Assembly: GCF_947497935.1 (NCBI RefSeq) | Contig: NZ_CANMIO010000002.1 | Span: forward strand, 62,001-126,000 | Source: an uncultured Shewanella sp. | GTDB lineage: Bacteria; Pseudomonadota; Gammaproteobacteria; Enterobacterales; Shewanellaceae | Direction of reading: 5' to 3' | DNA: 64,000 nucleotides | In this document: positions 1 to 8,557 of the stretch, one piece after another | Numbering within the stretch: position 1 is the first letter of the stretch | Layout: each line of letters starts with the position of its first letter | The notes under the pieces: generated by a model | What the model was told of the DNA's origin: nothing | Databases searched by the model: none | Seen by the model: the letters and a program-made list of their open reading frames with translations, nothing else | Made by a program: the position numbers and the translations under genes

Positions 1-176
1 GTGTAACGCCACGAATTGTTCCCGGCGTAGTCGCTATGCCGCAAGGCCAGTGGCGCCGAATGAAGGGTGATATCGATGTGGGTGGCTGCGCAAATACCTT
101 AACCGATAGTAAGCCGAGCCCGGTTGCTAAGTCATTCCGATCTAATACTAACCGAGTCAAAGTCTACTCGGCATAG
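1..176 (+). CDS. dmsA: DMSO reductase molybdopterin subunit A, C-terminal end (partial)
   Basis: Only the last 57 codons are present, in the frame that begins at base 3 and stops with TAG at 174-176. The translation contains RIVPGVVAMPQGQW, then GDIDVGGCANTLT and SPVAKS. These are the signature blocks of the C-terminal molybdopterin dinucleotide-binding domain of DmsA-type DMSO reductases. In the family this subunit carries the bis-MGD cofactor and reduces DMSO to dimethyl sulfide; in Shewanella the complex works outside the cell. The stop is 9 bases before the dmsB start, so the two are in one operon. The upstream part lies outside the window, so a Tat signal or further operon genes (dmsE, dmsF) cannot be checked. 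Confidence 0.85.
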   Translation, partial: VTPRIVPGVVAMPQGQWRRMKGDIDVGGCANTLTDSKPSPVAKSFRSNTNRVKVYSA

Positions 177-185
177 GAGCAAAAC

Positions 186-803
186 ATGCAATTAGGATTC
201 TATGTTGATACAGCAATCTGCTCAGGCTGCAAGGCCTGTATGGTGTCCTGTAAAGATAAGAATGACCTGAATGTAGGACGTAACTTTCGCCGTGTATATG
301 AATATGCAGGCGGAAGCTGCACCGACAATGGTAATGGCGTATTCAGCCAATCTGTCTTTGCCTACTACACATCAATCTCGTGTAACCACTGTGATACCCC
401 AGCTTGCACCAAAGCGTGCCCGACGGGTGCTATGCATAAGCGTATCGAAGACGGCTTAGTCTTAGTGCATGACGACATCTGTATCGGCTGTTCATCTTGC
501 GCTCAGGCCTGCCCCTATGACGCGCCGCAACTTGATGAGGCTCGAGGCAAAATGACCAAGTGTGACGGCTGTATCGACCGCCTTAATGCAGGTAAACAGC
601 CGATGTGTGTTGATAGCTGCATTCATCGTGCATTGGACTTTGGTCCCATCGATGAGCTGCGCGCCAAATACGGTGAAACGGCTGAAATTGCCCCGCTACC
701 GGCAGCAAGCATTACCAAACCCAATCTAATTCTTAGAGTACATCCAGACGGCCAACCTGTAGGTTCAGGTGCCGGTTCTGTAGTAAATCCAAACGAGGTA
801 TAA
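186..803 (+). CDS. dmsB: DMSO reductase iron-sulfur subunit B
   Basis: This 205-residue protein is the four-cluster ferredoxin subunit that passes electrons to DmsA. Sixteen cysteines fall in four groups: C12/15/18/22, C66/69/74/78, C99/102/105/109 and C126/129/141/145. This is the standard arrangement for four [4Fe-4S] clusters in the DmsB/NrfC/PhsB family. The length matches the family. The start ATG follows a GGAGC ribosome binding site that overlaps the dmsA stop region. No membrane anchor (DmsC) gene follows, which fits the Shewanella-type extracellular system, where electrons arrive through outer-membrane cytochromes instead of a quinol-oxidising membrane subunit. Confidence 0.92.
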   Translation: MQLGFYVDTAICSGCKACMVSCKDKNDLNVGRNFRRVYEYAGGSCTDNGNGVFSQSVFAYYTSISCNHCDTPACTKACPTGAMHKRIEDGLVLVHDDICIGCSSCAQACPYDAPQLDEARGKMTKCDGCIDRLNAGKQPMCVDSCIHRALDFGPIDELRAKYGETAEIAPLPAASITKPNLILRVHPDGQPVGSGAGSVVNPNEV

Positions 804-804
804 C

Positions 805-2892
805 ATGAATACTAAACTTTCTCTTGTCGCTATCCTGCTTGCAGGTGCTATGGTTACCGGCTGCTCTGATGACGACTCAGAAACGATATATGTCTGCGAA
901 AACGGTTCAGAAGTAACAAGCCCTGATGAATGCCCAATAACAGAGCCGGATGATCCAACAGACCCTACAGATCCCGTTGCCCCTCCAGTTGTAGATGGTC
1001 CTTTTGTGCATGCCGGTCGTACTATTGTCGATGGTGCATTTTACAGTGCCACCAGCCCTAGTAATGAGTACGATCCTCTGCGAGATTGGGAAAATACCAT
1101 GCCTGCAGGATACAAAGAGATGCGTAACGCTTCTTACCCCTGGGGCACTACCGTCTATGACAGCGCTGAAAATGGTGAAGAGTTATGGATGGGTACCATC
1201 TCTAACGGTTGGTGTGTCTGGCCATACCAAAATATCGGCATGCCTATTCAGTTGACCACGTTTGAGAGTGAGACTACTGGTTGCTCTGTACCGGGAACCA
1301 CTGGCACACCATCACAGATCTTCATCTACAACTTCCGCACTGGCGAAAAAGAAGTTATTCATGAAAGCATGCTGACATCTGGCGGCCCTGAGTTCACCGA
1401 AGCATTCAAGCCTATCAACAACACTTATGGCTTCCGTGCAGCAGGTACTGTTGGTGATCTAGTATTCGTTGCCGGACATTGGAAGACGACTGAAAATCAA
1501 GGACGTCTACGCCTATTCGTATTCAACGCTAAGGAGCGCTCATTCATCGGCTACCGCGATATTGTTGGTGACACGACTCGTCGCTTCCGCACCTTAGAGC
1601 ACCAAGATGGTACGACAGGCTTCTACACTCTTGTTGGTGCAGAAACAGGGATGACCCAAGCGGGGGATGGTCCAACTCAACTACTGCGCTGGGTAGGTAC
1701 ACAAGATGATCCGTTTGCTGGTGGTAATATCGAAGGCACAGATCCACTGACCAGCACTGGCTGGAGTAAAGTCTCGACTCAACTTGATAACGAAGAAACT
1801 GCCGATGGTGTCCAGTACGGTATGGTTGGTGACTGGCGCCAATTCACTCATACTGATGGTACTGAGCGTCTGATCATGTCAGCTTCTGCGCATCCTTTTG
1901 TCTACCAAGAAGGTAAACGTAACGATAAGTACAAAGAGTCTGTCATTCTCATATCTGATCCGATCCCTACTGCTGGTTACAGTGTTGATAACCAGCTTAC
2001 GTTCCGCGAAGTATTTGGTATGGATCAATATGATCCAGACACCAAAGGTCGCTGGGGTGCCAAGTGGGGCACGAGTGCGATAAACGATGGCTACATGTAC
2101 TTTGGTACTTACCATCAAGGCACTGATGCGGCTTATAAGCACTTTGCTAAGGCCGATCCTGAGCTATTTACTGAGTTAACAGGTCTTGACCCACATGATT
2201 ACTCAGTCATTGATGCGAATAAAGAGATCAATCACAAAGAGTTTATGATCAACGAATGGCGCGCGACTTCGATCTTCCGTATTGACCTTAACAATATCGA
2301 TGCGGTTAGCGATGGTGACACTTCTAAGGTAGAGCTGCTATACGGCTACGAGACCATGCAAGTTAACGATGGTAACGGCTGGAAAGCGACACCAAACTTA
2401 CTCGGCAAGAAGCCTACTCATGGCGAGGCTGGCATGGGCAACCCGGGTAACGTTTACTCTTGGACCTCAATTGCCAAAGACGGCAAGCTATTCTGGGGCT
2501 TCTTCGATGCATTCTCTGGTCTACATGATCTGCTATTCAATGCCTATGCTGGTGAGTACATGTTATTCGACGGCATCGTATTCCAGAACGGTGAGTGGAA
2601 GAATCAAATGGCTAACAACCCAGCCATGTGGATGTACGATTACACAAAAACTGAGATGGAAGCGAACGGTCTAACTGATGAATTTATTCCAGGTGGCGAT
2701 CTAGCGATTATCGAAGCTGACGGTAAAGCACGTAAGCTAACCACTAACGGTTTCGGTAACCAGTGCTCTAATGGTGTCCGTAACGTCGTCGATATCGACG
2801 ATAAGCTGTACTTTGGTACATCAACTTGGTGTAACGTGGGCCCAACTTCTGGTCTTGAGTTCTACCAGTACGAGCCTAGCTTAGATAAGTAG
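805..2892 (+). CDS. large lipoprotein of unknown function in the dms operon
   Basis: A 695-residue protein starting one base after the dmsB stop, so translation is very likely coupled. The N-terminus is a lipoprotein signal with lipobox VTGC at residues 17-20. Cys is followed by Ser-Asp, with no Asp at +2, which favours outer-membrane sorting. A short Cys-containing stalk (YVCENGS...DEC) and an acidic Pro/Thr/Asp-rich linker (to about residue 65) lead into a roughly 630-residue domain rich in Trp, Tyr and Gly. This domain has recurring short beta-like segments such as GDLVFVAGHW, DGYMYFGTYH and DKLYFGTSTW, suggesting a beta-propeller-like fold. I do not recognise the family. The position suggests an accessory surface protein of DMSO respiration, for example a scaffold or electron-transfer partner. 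No haem-binding CXXCH motif is present. Confidence 0.75.
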   Translation: MNTKLSLVAILLAGAMVTGCSDDDSETIYVCENGSEVTSPDECPITEPDDPTDPTDPVAPPVVDGPFVHAGRTIVDGAFYSATSPSNEYDPLRDWENTMPAGYKEMRNASYPWGTTVYDSAENGEELWMGTISNGWCVWPYQNIGMPIQLTTFESETTGCSVPGTTGTPSQIFIYNFRTGEKEVIHESMLTSGGPEFTEAFKPINNTYGFRAAGTVGDLVFVAGHWKTTENQGRLRLFVFNAKERSFIGYRDIVGDTTRRFRTLEHQDGTTGFYTLVGAETGMTQAGDGPTQLLRWVGTQDDPFAGGNIEGTDPLTSTGWSKVSTQLDNEETADGVQYGMVGDWRQFTHTDGTERLIMSASAHPFVYQEGKRNDKYKESVILISDPIPTAGYSVDNQLTFREVFGMDQYDPDTKGRWGAKWGTSAINDGYMYFGTYHQGTDAAYKHFAKADPELFTELTGLDPHDYSVIDANKEINHKEFMINEWRATSIFRIDLNNIDAVSDGDTSKVELLYGYETMQVNDGNGWKATPNLLGKKPTHGEAGMGNPGNVYSWTSIAKDGKLFWGFFDAFSGLHDLLFNAYAGEYMLFDGIVFQNGEWKNQMANNPAMWMYDYTKTEMEANGLTDEFIPGGDLAIIEADGKARKLTTNGFGNQCSNGVRNVVDIDDKLYFGTSTWCNVGPTSGLEFYQYEPSLDK

Positions 2893-2902
2893 ATATATCT
2901 TC

Positions 2903-2926
2903 AAGGCGGCCACTTGGCCGCCTTTT
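2903..2926 (+). terminator. stem-loop between lipoprotein gene and dmsG
   Basis: A 9-bp perfect stem AAGGCGGCC/GGCCGCCTT with loop ACTT is followed by a short T run. It lies inside the dms operon, just after the lipoprotein stop and 15 bases before the next start. It may be a partial terminator that lowers expression of the chaperone genes, or a transcript-end stabiliser. Confidence 0.6.
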
Positions 2927-2940
2927 ATACTGGAGTAAAT

Positions 2941-3561
2941 ATGAATAACGCATTAGCTGAAATAACCCCAATCTTAGCCGCCAATATGTATCATGACCCT
3001 AGCGATAAGATACTGGAGATGTATCAAGAAAATAACTTCAACCTGTGCTATCCATTACTGTCTGAAAGTAAAACCCGCAGCGAAGGTGTTGCACTTATAA
3101 GCAACTACATGAAGCAATATAGCAGTGAGCAGTTACCTGAACTACGACTCGATTTTAATCAGCTTTTTATCGGTCCTGGTAAGATGAAAGTGCCACTATG
3201 GGGCTCGTATTACCTTAGTGAAGATAACTTATTATGTGGGCCCAGCACGCAAAAGCTACAAGATCGCATCGACGCTTTAGGTATAACGATCAATACCATT
3301 GATGGTGATAACCAACCTATCGACCACTTATCACTGGTGCTGCAACTTGTGGAATATACCATTAAACAAAACAAGACTTTTGAGTTGCAAGCCGTCGTTG
3401 CTGAGCACTTAGCACCATGGGCATATCGAGTGGCAGAGCTAACGATTAAGCACGCTAAAACTAACTTCTACTTAGGCTGGGGATTATTACTTAAAGATTA
3501 CCTAGATGTATTAGTTGAGTCTAATGGCGTCATAGTGCAAGAGCGTACGCTATGGGGCTAA
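2941..3561 (+). CDS. dmsG: TorD/DmsD-family chaperone for DMSO reductase
   Basis: TorD-family chaperones bind the signal peptide of a molybdoenzyme and assist cofactor insertion before export. The 206-residue product shows the family blocks FNQLFIGPGKMKVPLWGSYY and QPIDHLSLVLQL (the Asp-His pair typical of TorD/DmsD). I chose the ATG preceded by TGGAG at 5-base spacing; a TTG further upstream lies inside the terminator stem and is unlikely. The gene follows the dms structural genes and overlaps the next gene by 10 bases. Its partner is presumably the DmsA whose end opens the window. The symbol follows the Shewanella dmsEFABGH order and is an inference. Confidence 0.85.
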   Translation: MNNALAEITPILAANMYHDPSDKILEMYQENNFNLCYPLLSESKTRSEGVALISNYMKQYSSEQLPELRLDFNQLFIGPGKMKVPLWGSYYLSEDNLLCGPSTQKLQDRIDALGITINTIDGDNQPIDHLSLVLQLVEYTIKQNKTFELQAVVAEHLAPWAYRVAELTIKHAKTNFYLGWGLLLKDYLDVLVESNGVIVQERTLWG

Positions 3562-3920
3562 TCGGCTCGATAAAACTACAATATAAAATCGCCAAGGTCG
3601 CCAGTAGGATAGAGGACTACATAAGCGCTTCTCTTGAAATTCATCCCAGGATTTTTGCTCAAGTATCAATAGGAACTGTGAGTAATTACATCGCCTCTTC
3701 AGCACGAGATTATATCGAAGAGGCCTACAACAGTGCCGATATCGAGACAGAACCTTTTATTCATGTCTGTATGGGCAGCGCGATATGCACGTTAACGAGT
3801 GAAAGAAATGATGTGCAAAATATCGTGGTTTATGTTGTTAAGCAGGCTAAAGCAAACTGTCCCTTACTGCAGCCACTGATTGAATCTGTTCCCGAAAATA
3901 AAAGTACCAGCATGATATGA
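3552..3920 (+). CDS. dmsH: small protein of dms operon (DmsH-like)
   Basis: A 122-residue soluble protein with no signal peptide or membrane segment. Its start overlaps the end of the chaperone gene, so the two are translationally coupled. Its position as last gene after the TorD-type chaperone matches dmsH of the Shewanella dms operons, whose function is not established. Two cysteines (in HVCMGSAIC, near residues 73-78) are close together. The predicted mix of helices gives no clear catalytic motif. A role in cofactor or iron-sulfur maturation is possible but only an inference from context. Confidence 0.65.
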   Translation: MGLIGSIKLQYKIAKVASRIEDYISASLEIHPRIFAQVSIGTVSNYIASSARDYIEEAYNSADIETEPFIHVCMGSAICTLTSERNDVQNIVVYVVKQAKANCPLLQPLIESVPENKSTSMI

Positions 3921-3973
3921 CAACACAGGGCCCAACTAGAGCGGCTCTGTGTAATTGAAGCAAAACAAACCGC

Positions 3974-3997
3974 CCTGTCAGAGCAAGCTCTAACAGG
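3974..3997 (-). terminator. hairpin at end of TetR gene
   Basis: The imperfect inverted repeat CCTGTCAGAGC/GCTCTAACAGG includes the TetR stop codon. On the minus strand it is followed by GGCGGTTTGTTTTG, a modest T-rich tract. It separates the minus-strand regulator from the end of the dms operon. Confidence 0.45.
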
Positions 3998-4685
3998 CAA
4001 TCATGCCCTCTTTTTTATGCCGCCCAATGCCGATCAAGACTTTTTCATAATCAACATTTGCGTGCTCTTCGCACCAACTTAATGCCTCTGTCGACTTCAA
4101 CAGGTTCTCAAATACCTTTCTTAAAGGGTAATGAATGTGCTTGCCTACCGTCATCACACTTTGAGGGATCACAATACAACCTCTTTGATAAGGAAAGGTT
4201 AATGCCATCACCTCTTCTAACAGCTCTTGAGTAACGCCCATTTCCCCTTGCTTAAAGGGAGTCAACCAAAACTCGAGGGTTATCTGTCTTATCTCAGAAA
4301 CGATCTGCTCAAGTCGAGCTTTTTGCGTATCGCTCGCATACATAAAAATCCCGGGATTGGCACTTAACAATAAAGTGCCAGACCGATTTAATGTTTCCAT
4401 CGAACTTGCAACAGGTGCTAGTAAGCTCAGCAAAATCTTCTCTCGATGATTTAGCGTGGTATCAGCTTGAATGTTTAATAACATCTGCTTAGTAATACCC
4501 GCATCATGAACAAACAGACTCACCAGCACATCTTCTTTGCCTGAAAAATACTTGTACAGTGTGGCTCGAGACACTTCTGCTCGTTTAGTTATATCGGTGA
4601 ACTTAAACGATACCATGCCCTGCTCTAGAATCAGCTCTCTTGCAATATCGAGTAGTTTTACCTCTCTAGCCTGTCTTATCATCAA
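3990..4685 (-). CDS. TetR/AcrR-family transcriptional regulator
   Basis: The 231-residue protein has an N-terminal TetR helix-turn-helix at about residues 10-55, with the typical run VSFKFTDITKRAEVSRATLY followed by KYFSGKEDVL. The C-terminal ligand domain is divergent and gives no hint of the inducer. It is convergent with the dms operon, so there is no sign that it controls that operon. It is longer at the C-terminus than many TetR proteins. Upstream sequence (4686-4980) is A/T-rich with no clear palindrome, so its operator is unknown. Confidence 0.85.
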   Translation of the reverse strand: MMIRQAREVKLLDIARELILEQGMVSFKFTDITKRAEVSRATLYKYFSGKEDVLVSLFVHDAGITKQMLLNIQADTTLNHREKILLSLLAPVASSMETLNRSGTLLLSANPGIFMYASDTQKARLEQIVSEIRQITLEFWLTPFKQGEMGVTQELLEEVMALTFPYQRGCIVIPQSVMTVGKHIHYPLRKVFENLLKSTEALSWCEEHANVDYEKVLIGIGRHKKEGMIAC

Positions 4686-4938
4686 CTGTATTACCCTTAG
4701 TTTTCAATCTTACTAATCTATCAAAACATACTCTGTCTAACTGTTTAGTGGATGCAAATAGTGATCAGGATCTTCTATATCAACAAATACCCGCTCAATA
4801 GTTACCCAAGATACGGAAGCGAAAGCTACGGCGGAGTGACTTATCAAACTAAAAACAACAGGCATATAACTTCGGACCTGTGTTCTCAACTGGCGATAAC
4901 CCCTCTATGTTGAAAGTGGCTCGATTACAGATAACACA

Positions 4939-4960
4939 AAACCGCCTATTGAGGCGGTTT
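4939..4960 (-). terminator. terminator of the small membrane protein gene
   Basis: Perfect 9-bp stem AAACCGCCT/AGGCGGTTT with loop ATTG. On the minus strand it is followed by TGTGTTA; the stem itself ends in Ts. It lies 21 bases past the stop of the minus-strand gene. The rest of the 4686-4938 interval shows nothing recognisable. Confidence 0.7.
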
Positions 4961-4980
4961 GCTATTGATGAATTAACCGA

Positions 4981-5418
4981 TCAGCATGCGACTTGCAGCT
5001 TATTGGTGTCATTCAAGCCTGCATATATTTTACCTACTGCAAACTCGGCAATGAGAATGGTAAACACAACGGCAAAGAAAGCGACGATGCCATTGAACGG
5101 TCCGCTAAATGAGACCTTTTCGCCAAACATCACATTTATCGCTTCAAGGATCATAAACTTGCTGCCCACCAAGATAATGTAGGTGCTAATGCCTCTATAT
5201 ACTTTTGCAGCCCTGCCCGGTTTAGCCTTAAAAAAGGCGGCCACCTTATGCTCAGTTTTAATCGACAACTTAAGTAGCGTCAGCAAAAGTAATGCTGCAA
5301 TAAGTGAAATGCTAAAGGACTCGATGGAAACCCAGTGCCAAAACTCATTAAAGAAATTGAGTACAGTTAAATAAACCAATACGGCTAGGCTATAACCTAC
5401 AAATCGTTGCTGAGTCAT
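4981..5418 (-). CDS. small integral membrane protein of unknown function
   Basis: A 145-residue protein with about four hydrophobic segments (residues near 5-25, 32-50, 75-95 and 108-130) and a charged loop between segments 2 and 3 (KTEHKVAAFFKAKPGRAAK). I chose this start because GGAGGAAGT lies directly before ATG. The longer reading frame upstream would have no ribosome binding site and would run into the neighbouring gene. I cannot assign a function; it resembles conserved hypothetical inner-membrane proteins. It follows the decarboxylase gene on the same strand with a 37-base gap, so the two may be co-transcribed. Confidence 0.7.
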   Translation of the reverse strand: MTQQRFVGYSLAVLVYLTVLNFFNEFWHWVSIESFSISLIAALLLLTLLKLSIKTEHKVAAFFKAKPGRAAKVYRGISTYIILVGSKFMILEAINVMFGEKVSFSGPFNGIVAFFAVVFTILIAEFAVGKIYAGLNDTNKLQVAC

Positions 5419-5455
5419 ACTTCCTCCACTCTCTTTGCTCGTTGAATTCATTAGG

Positions 5456-6898
5456 TTAAACCGACTTAGGCAGTAACGCTTTTTCGATGTTAAACGCTTC
5501 AATGATCTTATTTGCTGAAATATCAATATCCTCTACTGAAGTGTGATAATTCAGCACTGAGAACAACATGGTCTTAAGGCCTTTGTAGCCTGATGTTGAA
5601 GGATAAAGGTATCCCTCTTGCTGCAGCCTATGTACCACGCGCGCGGTTAGCTCGTTGCGATATTCCACATCACCTGTGCCAAATTGCGCTGAGAATCGAT
5701 TCGACACCACATCATTAAGAATGGTAATGCCGTCCACTTCCCGCAAAATATCAGCCATGCGCTTGGCTAATGCGCAGCAGTTATCTAAATGGTCAACAAT
5801 GCCTTGCTTACCCAGCGACTTGAACGCGGCATAGACAGGCAGACCACGGGCGCGCCTCGATGCGGCAATGCCGAAGTTAATTGCGTTACGATCCGGCTTC
5901 TCCATGGCATCATTTAGGTAATCCCCCATATTGCCGCCGCCCATTGCGGAGGTGATTTTAGCTGGGTCTTTCACTATCACCATGCCGCAGTCATAAGGCA
6001 TGTTGAACCACTTATGGCCGTCGGTATCGATGGAGTCTGCTCGCTCAATGCCTTTCAACAGGTGCTTTTGCTTATCACTCGCTGCCGCCCACAGACCGAT
6101 TGCACCATCCACATGTAGCCAAGCGTTACCATGCGCTGCCACCGCATCAGCAATCTCATCAAAAGGATCGAACGCCCCCGAATCGATACAACCCGCTTGG
6201 GCACATACCAGCGTTGGGCCACTTATATCGGCTAACACCCGCGCAAGCTCCTCTGGAATAAGGCGAAGATTATCGTCCGTCGGCACCTTTACTATGGTTT
6301 CAATCCCCAAACCTATCATCGAAAGCGCGCGTTTGATGGTTGAGTGAATTTGGTCACTGACGACCACATTCACCTGCGGCGCACCATATAGACCTTTAGT
6401 GGCCACATCCCAGCCTGCATTTTCTAGCAGCGAATTACGCGCGGTGATGAGTGAGGTATAAATCGCTTCTTGAGCGCCTGAGGTAAAACCCACCGCAGAG
6501 CCCTTGGTTAATCCCAACAGTTCCACCATCCATTCTGCCGCCGTTTCTTCGGCTACCGCCATTGCAGGGCTAGATACGTAGTAGGGCACATTTTGATCCC
6601 AGGCGCTAACTAACCAGTCTGCAGCTAATGCCGCAGGAAAAGTCCCACCGATGGCATAACCAAAAAATCTCGGTCCACCTGATGCAACAAGACCTGCATC
6701 GAGCGCATATGCCATTTCATCGATAACCTGCTCTGGCGCTGTGGCTTGCTGTGGCATTTCACCCGCAATTAAACCTCGTAGCTGCTGCGACGTGATCTCT
6801 TGAGCGACAGGGCGTTCATCTAGCGACTCAAGATACGAAACTGCGTGATCTAAAGAACGCTCTAGTGAACCGCGGTAATCTTTAAAATGATGTGACAT
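5456..6898 (-). CDS. PLP-dependent group II amino acid decarboxylase
   Basis: The 480-residue product is a fold-type I pyridoxal phosphate enzyme of the glutamate/aromatic amino acid/diaminobutyrate decarboxylase group. Visible family features are the stacking His in DQIHSTIKRA (H185), the cofactor Asp in HVDGAIG (D264), and the Schiff-base Lys in DTDGHKWFNMPYD (K296). Some members of this fold act as aldehyde synthases or lyases, so the substrate (aromatic amino acid, glutamate, diaminobutyrate) cannot be fixed from sequence. A 12-base palindrome with a TGTCAC extension lies about 60 bases upstream of the start and is also found upstream of the next minus-strand gene, the amidohydrolase. Confidence 0.85.
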   Translation of the reverse strand: MSHHFKDYRGSLERSLDHAVSYLESLDERPVAQEITSQQLRGLIAGEMPQQATAPEQVIDEMAYALDAGLVASGGPRFFGYAIGGTFPAALAADWLVSAWDQNVPYYVSSPAMAVAEETAAEWMVELLGLTKGSAVGFTSGAQEAIYTSLITARNSLLENAGWDVATKGLYGAPQVNVVVSDQIHSTIKRALSMIGLGIETIVKVPTDDNLRLIPEELARVLADISGPTLVCAQAGCIDSGAFDPFDEIADAVAAHGNAWLHVDGAIGLWAAASDKQKHLLKGIERADSIDTDGHKWFNMPYDCGMVIVKDPAKITSAMGGGNMGDYLNDAMEKPDRNAINFGIAASRRARGLPVYAAFKSLGKQGIVDHLDNCCALAKRMADILREVDGITILNDVVSNRFSAQFGTGDVEYRNELTARVVHRLQQEGYLYPSTSGYKGLKTMLFSVLNYHTSVEDIDISANKIIEAFNIEKALLPKSV

Positions 6899-6953
6899 AT
6901 TTAATACTCTTCAAGTAGGAATGTCCGTCTAATATACCAGCGACATCTTTCAA

Positions 6954-6972
6954 AAATGGCCATTTGGTGACA
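6954..6972 (-). promoter_or_regulatory. candidate operator upstream of decarboxylase
   Basis: On the minus strand the sequence reads TGTCACCAAATGGCCATTT and contains the perfect palindrome AAATGGCCATTT. The same 19 bases, with one difference, lie upstream of the amidohydrolase start at 8439-8457. Two copies at similar distances from two starts suggest a shared regulator; its identity is unknown. Confidence 0.5.
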
Positions 6973-7024
6973 GGTAAAACAAAAGGCCAGCGCTTACGAC
7001 AAGCTGCCATATCGCAGATAGCAA

Positions 7025-7057
7025 AACGGCGCCTAGTTATATCAACTAAGCGCCGTT
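7025..7057. terminator. terminator downstream of amidohydrolase
   Basis: Long stem AACGGCGCCTAGTT/AACTAAGCGCCGTT with a single mismatch and a short AT-rich loop, in the gap between the amidohydrolase stop and the decarboxylase promoter. Its presence means the decarboxylase probably has its own promoter. The minus-strand 3' side ends in TTTTGC. Confidence 0.7.
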
Positions 7058-7089
7058 ATTAGGCCGTTATGCTGCAATAGCAGTCGCGA

Positions 7090-8358
7090 TTACAGGGTGT
7101 TTTTGTAGATGATGCCGTCTTTCATAATCACCTTTTGCTTGTTGGTATCGGCAACGCAGGCGACACCTTCAAGCGGGTTGCCCTCGATGATCAGTAGGTC
7201 AGCATAGGCGCCTTCAATAACTCGACCTAACACTCCTTGTTGGTACGGATGCTGATAGGTCGACATCTCGAATAAGCGTCCACAGTTTGAGGTCACCATA
7301 CGCAGTGCGGTAATCGTGTCGAAGGTCTGCTCAATCGCACCTAGTTCATTAAGCTGAGTGGCGTGTACGCTGGCTTCGCCGACGCAGTCGGTACCAAAGG
7401 CGATATTATCGATCTGATATTTCTTAATCAGTTCGGCAGATTTGAGCATCGCCTTACCTACCCGCTCAGTTTTACGATAGGTCTCTTCGTTAGGTAACGG
7501 GATCTTACGCTCTGCAATCAGTGATGAGGTAAAGTAGGATGGGATCACCCAAATACCTTTGTCTTTAATGGTTTTGGCAATGTCATCATCCATAATGGTG
7601 GCATGTTCAAACGACATCACGCCCGCCTCTGCGGCGCGGCGCATTGCGTCTGCGGTATGGATATGCGCCGCAACATAAGTGCCATAATCCGTTGCCGCCT
7701 CGACGGCCGCTTTCATCTCATCAAGAGTAAATTGCAGCGTATCGAGTGGGTCAAAGGTGGATGATGCTCCGCCGCCGGCCATGATCTTAATTTGCGATGC
7801 GCCCATAAACAGCTGCTCACGCACCGCTTTTAATACTTCTGATCTGCCGTCTGCGACCTTCATTGCGCCAAGCTTCATCATAGGTGAGTCTTCATGCTGA
7901 CCGATCCGCTCCTGCGCTTGATTTTGACGATAGTCCGAGTGACCACTGGTTTGAGAAACCGCTGCCATCGATGGCAGAATGCGTGGCCCCTTGGCGTAAC
8001 CTTTGTCGATGCTATTTTTAAGGCCGAGGGTGTTACCGGCAACATCGCGGATGGTGGTAAAACCGCGCATCAGCATCTCTTCTGAAATTCGTGCAGAACG
8101 AATCGCCACCTCTTCGCGGGTCATGGTGTCAATCACATTGAAAGGAGCCGACAAGGTAATATGAACGTGTGCGTCCATTAAACCCGGCATCACGGTGCCG
8201 CCTTTAGCGTCGATCACCTCATCCGCAATCGACAAATCAATGTCATCTTGGCGGCTAATTTTACTGATCAAGTTATCTTCAATCAGCACTGCAACCTTCT
8301 CTAACAGTTGGTTGTCTGTGCCGTTAAAAACATTAGCGTTGATAATGAGCTTTTTCAT
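7090..8358 (-). CDS. amidohydrolase-family metal-dependent hydrolase
   Basis: The 422-residue protein belongs to the imidazolonepropionase/dipeptidase-like amidohydrolases. The metal-binding HVH motif (H64, H66 in MDAHVHITLS) follows the family's short N-terminal beta-domain. Later blocks are KIMAGGGASS (near 190), AAHIHTADAMRRA (His ligand, near 235), SFEHATIMDD and the catalytic Asp in FGTDCVGE. There is no signal peptide, so it is cytoplasmic. Family members cleave Xaa-Pro dipeptides, N-acyl amino acids or cyclic amides; the substrate here is unknown. It shares an upstream palindromic motif with the adjacent decarboxylase, suggesting that both act on related amino-acid derivatives. Confidence 0.83.
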   Translation of the reverse strand: MKKLIINANVFNGTDNQLLEKVAVLIEDNLISKISRQDDIDLSIADEVIDAKGGTVMPGLMDAHVHITLSAPFNVIDTMTREEVAIRSARISEEMLMRGFTTIRDVAGNTLGLKNSIDKGYAKGPRILPSMAAVSQTSGHSDYRQNQAQERIGQHEDSPMMKLGAMKVADGRSEVLKAVREQLFMGASQIKIMAGGGASSTFDPLDTLQFTLDEMKAAVEAATDYGTYVAAHIHTADAMRRAAEAGVMSFEHATIMDDDIAKTIKDKGIWVIPSYFTSSLIAERKIPLPNEETYRKTERVGKAMLKSAELIKKYQIDNIAFGTDCVGEASVHATQLNELGAIEQTFDTITALRMVTSNCGRLFEMSTYQHPYQQGVLGRVIEGAYADLLIIEGNPLEGVACVADTNKQKVIMKDGIIYKNTL

Positions 8359-8438
8359 CGTTGATTCCTCGGTAGCATTGCTTCACTAAAATGATTTCAT
8401 CTAACTGATGAACAAATCTTAACAACAGCCCCCACAAT

Positions 8439-8457
8439 TAAATGGCCATTTAGTGAC
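8439..8457 (-). promoter_or_regulatory. candidate operator upstream of amidohydrolase
   Basis: The minus strand reads TGTCACTAAATGGCCATTT; the core extends to a perfect 14-base palindrome TAAATGGCCATTTA. It begins about 80 bases before the amidohydrolase start and matches the site upstream of the decarboxylase at 18 of 19 positions. Confidence 0.5.
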
Positions 8458-8557
8458 ACTGGAATGAATGGTTTAACAGCCTCCTTTCAGCTCTCGCTAT
8501 ACTCAACAAACAATCACTCATATACTCAATGAGGTGACTCCTTTACGGTAATTAGCT

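Noticed and set aside
5419..5526. N-terminal extension of the small membrane protein gene
   Set aside because: It would overlap the end of the decarboxylase gene and lacks a ribosome binding site, while the chosen ATG has GGAGGAAGT directly upstream.
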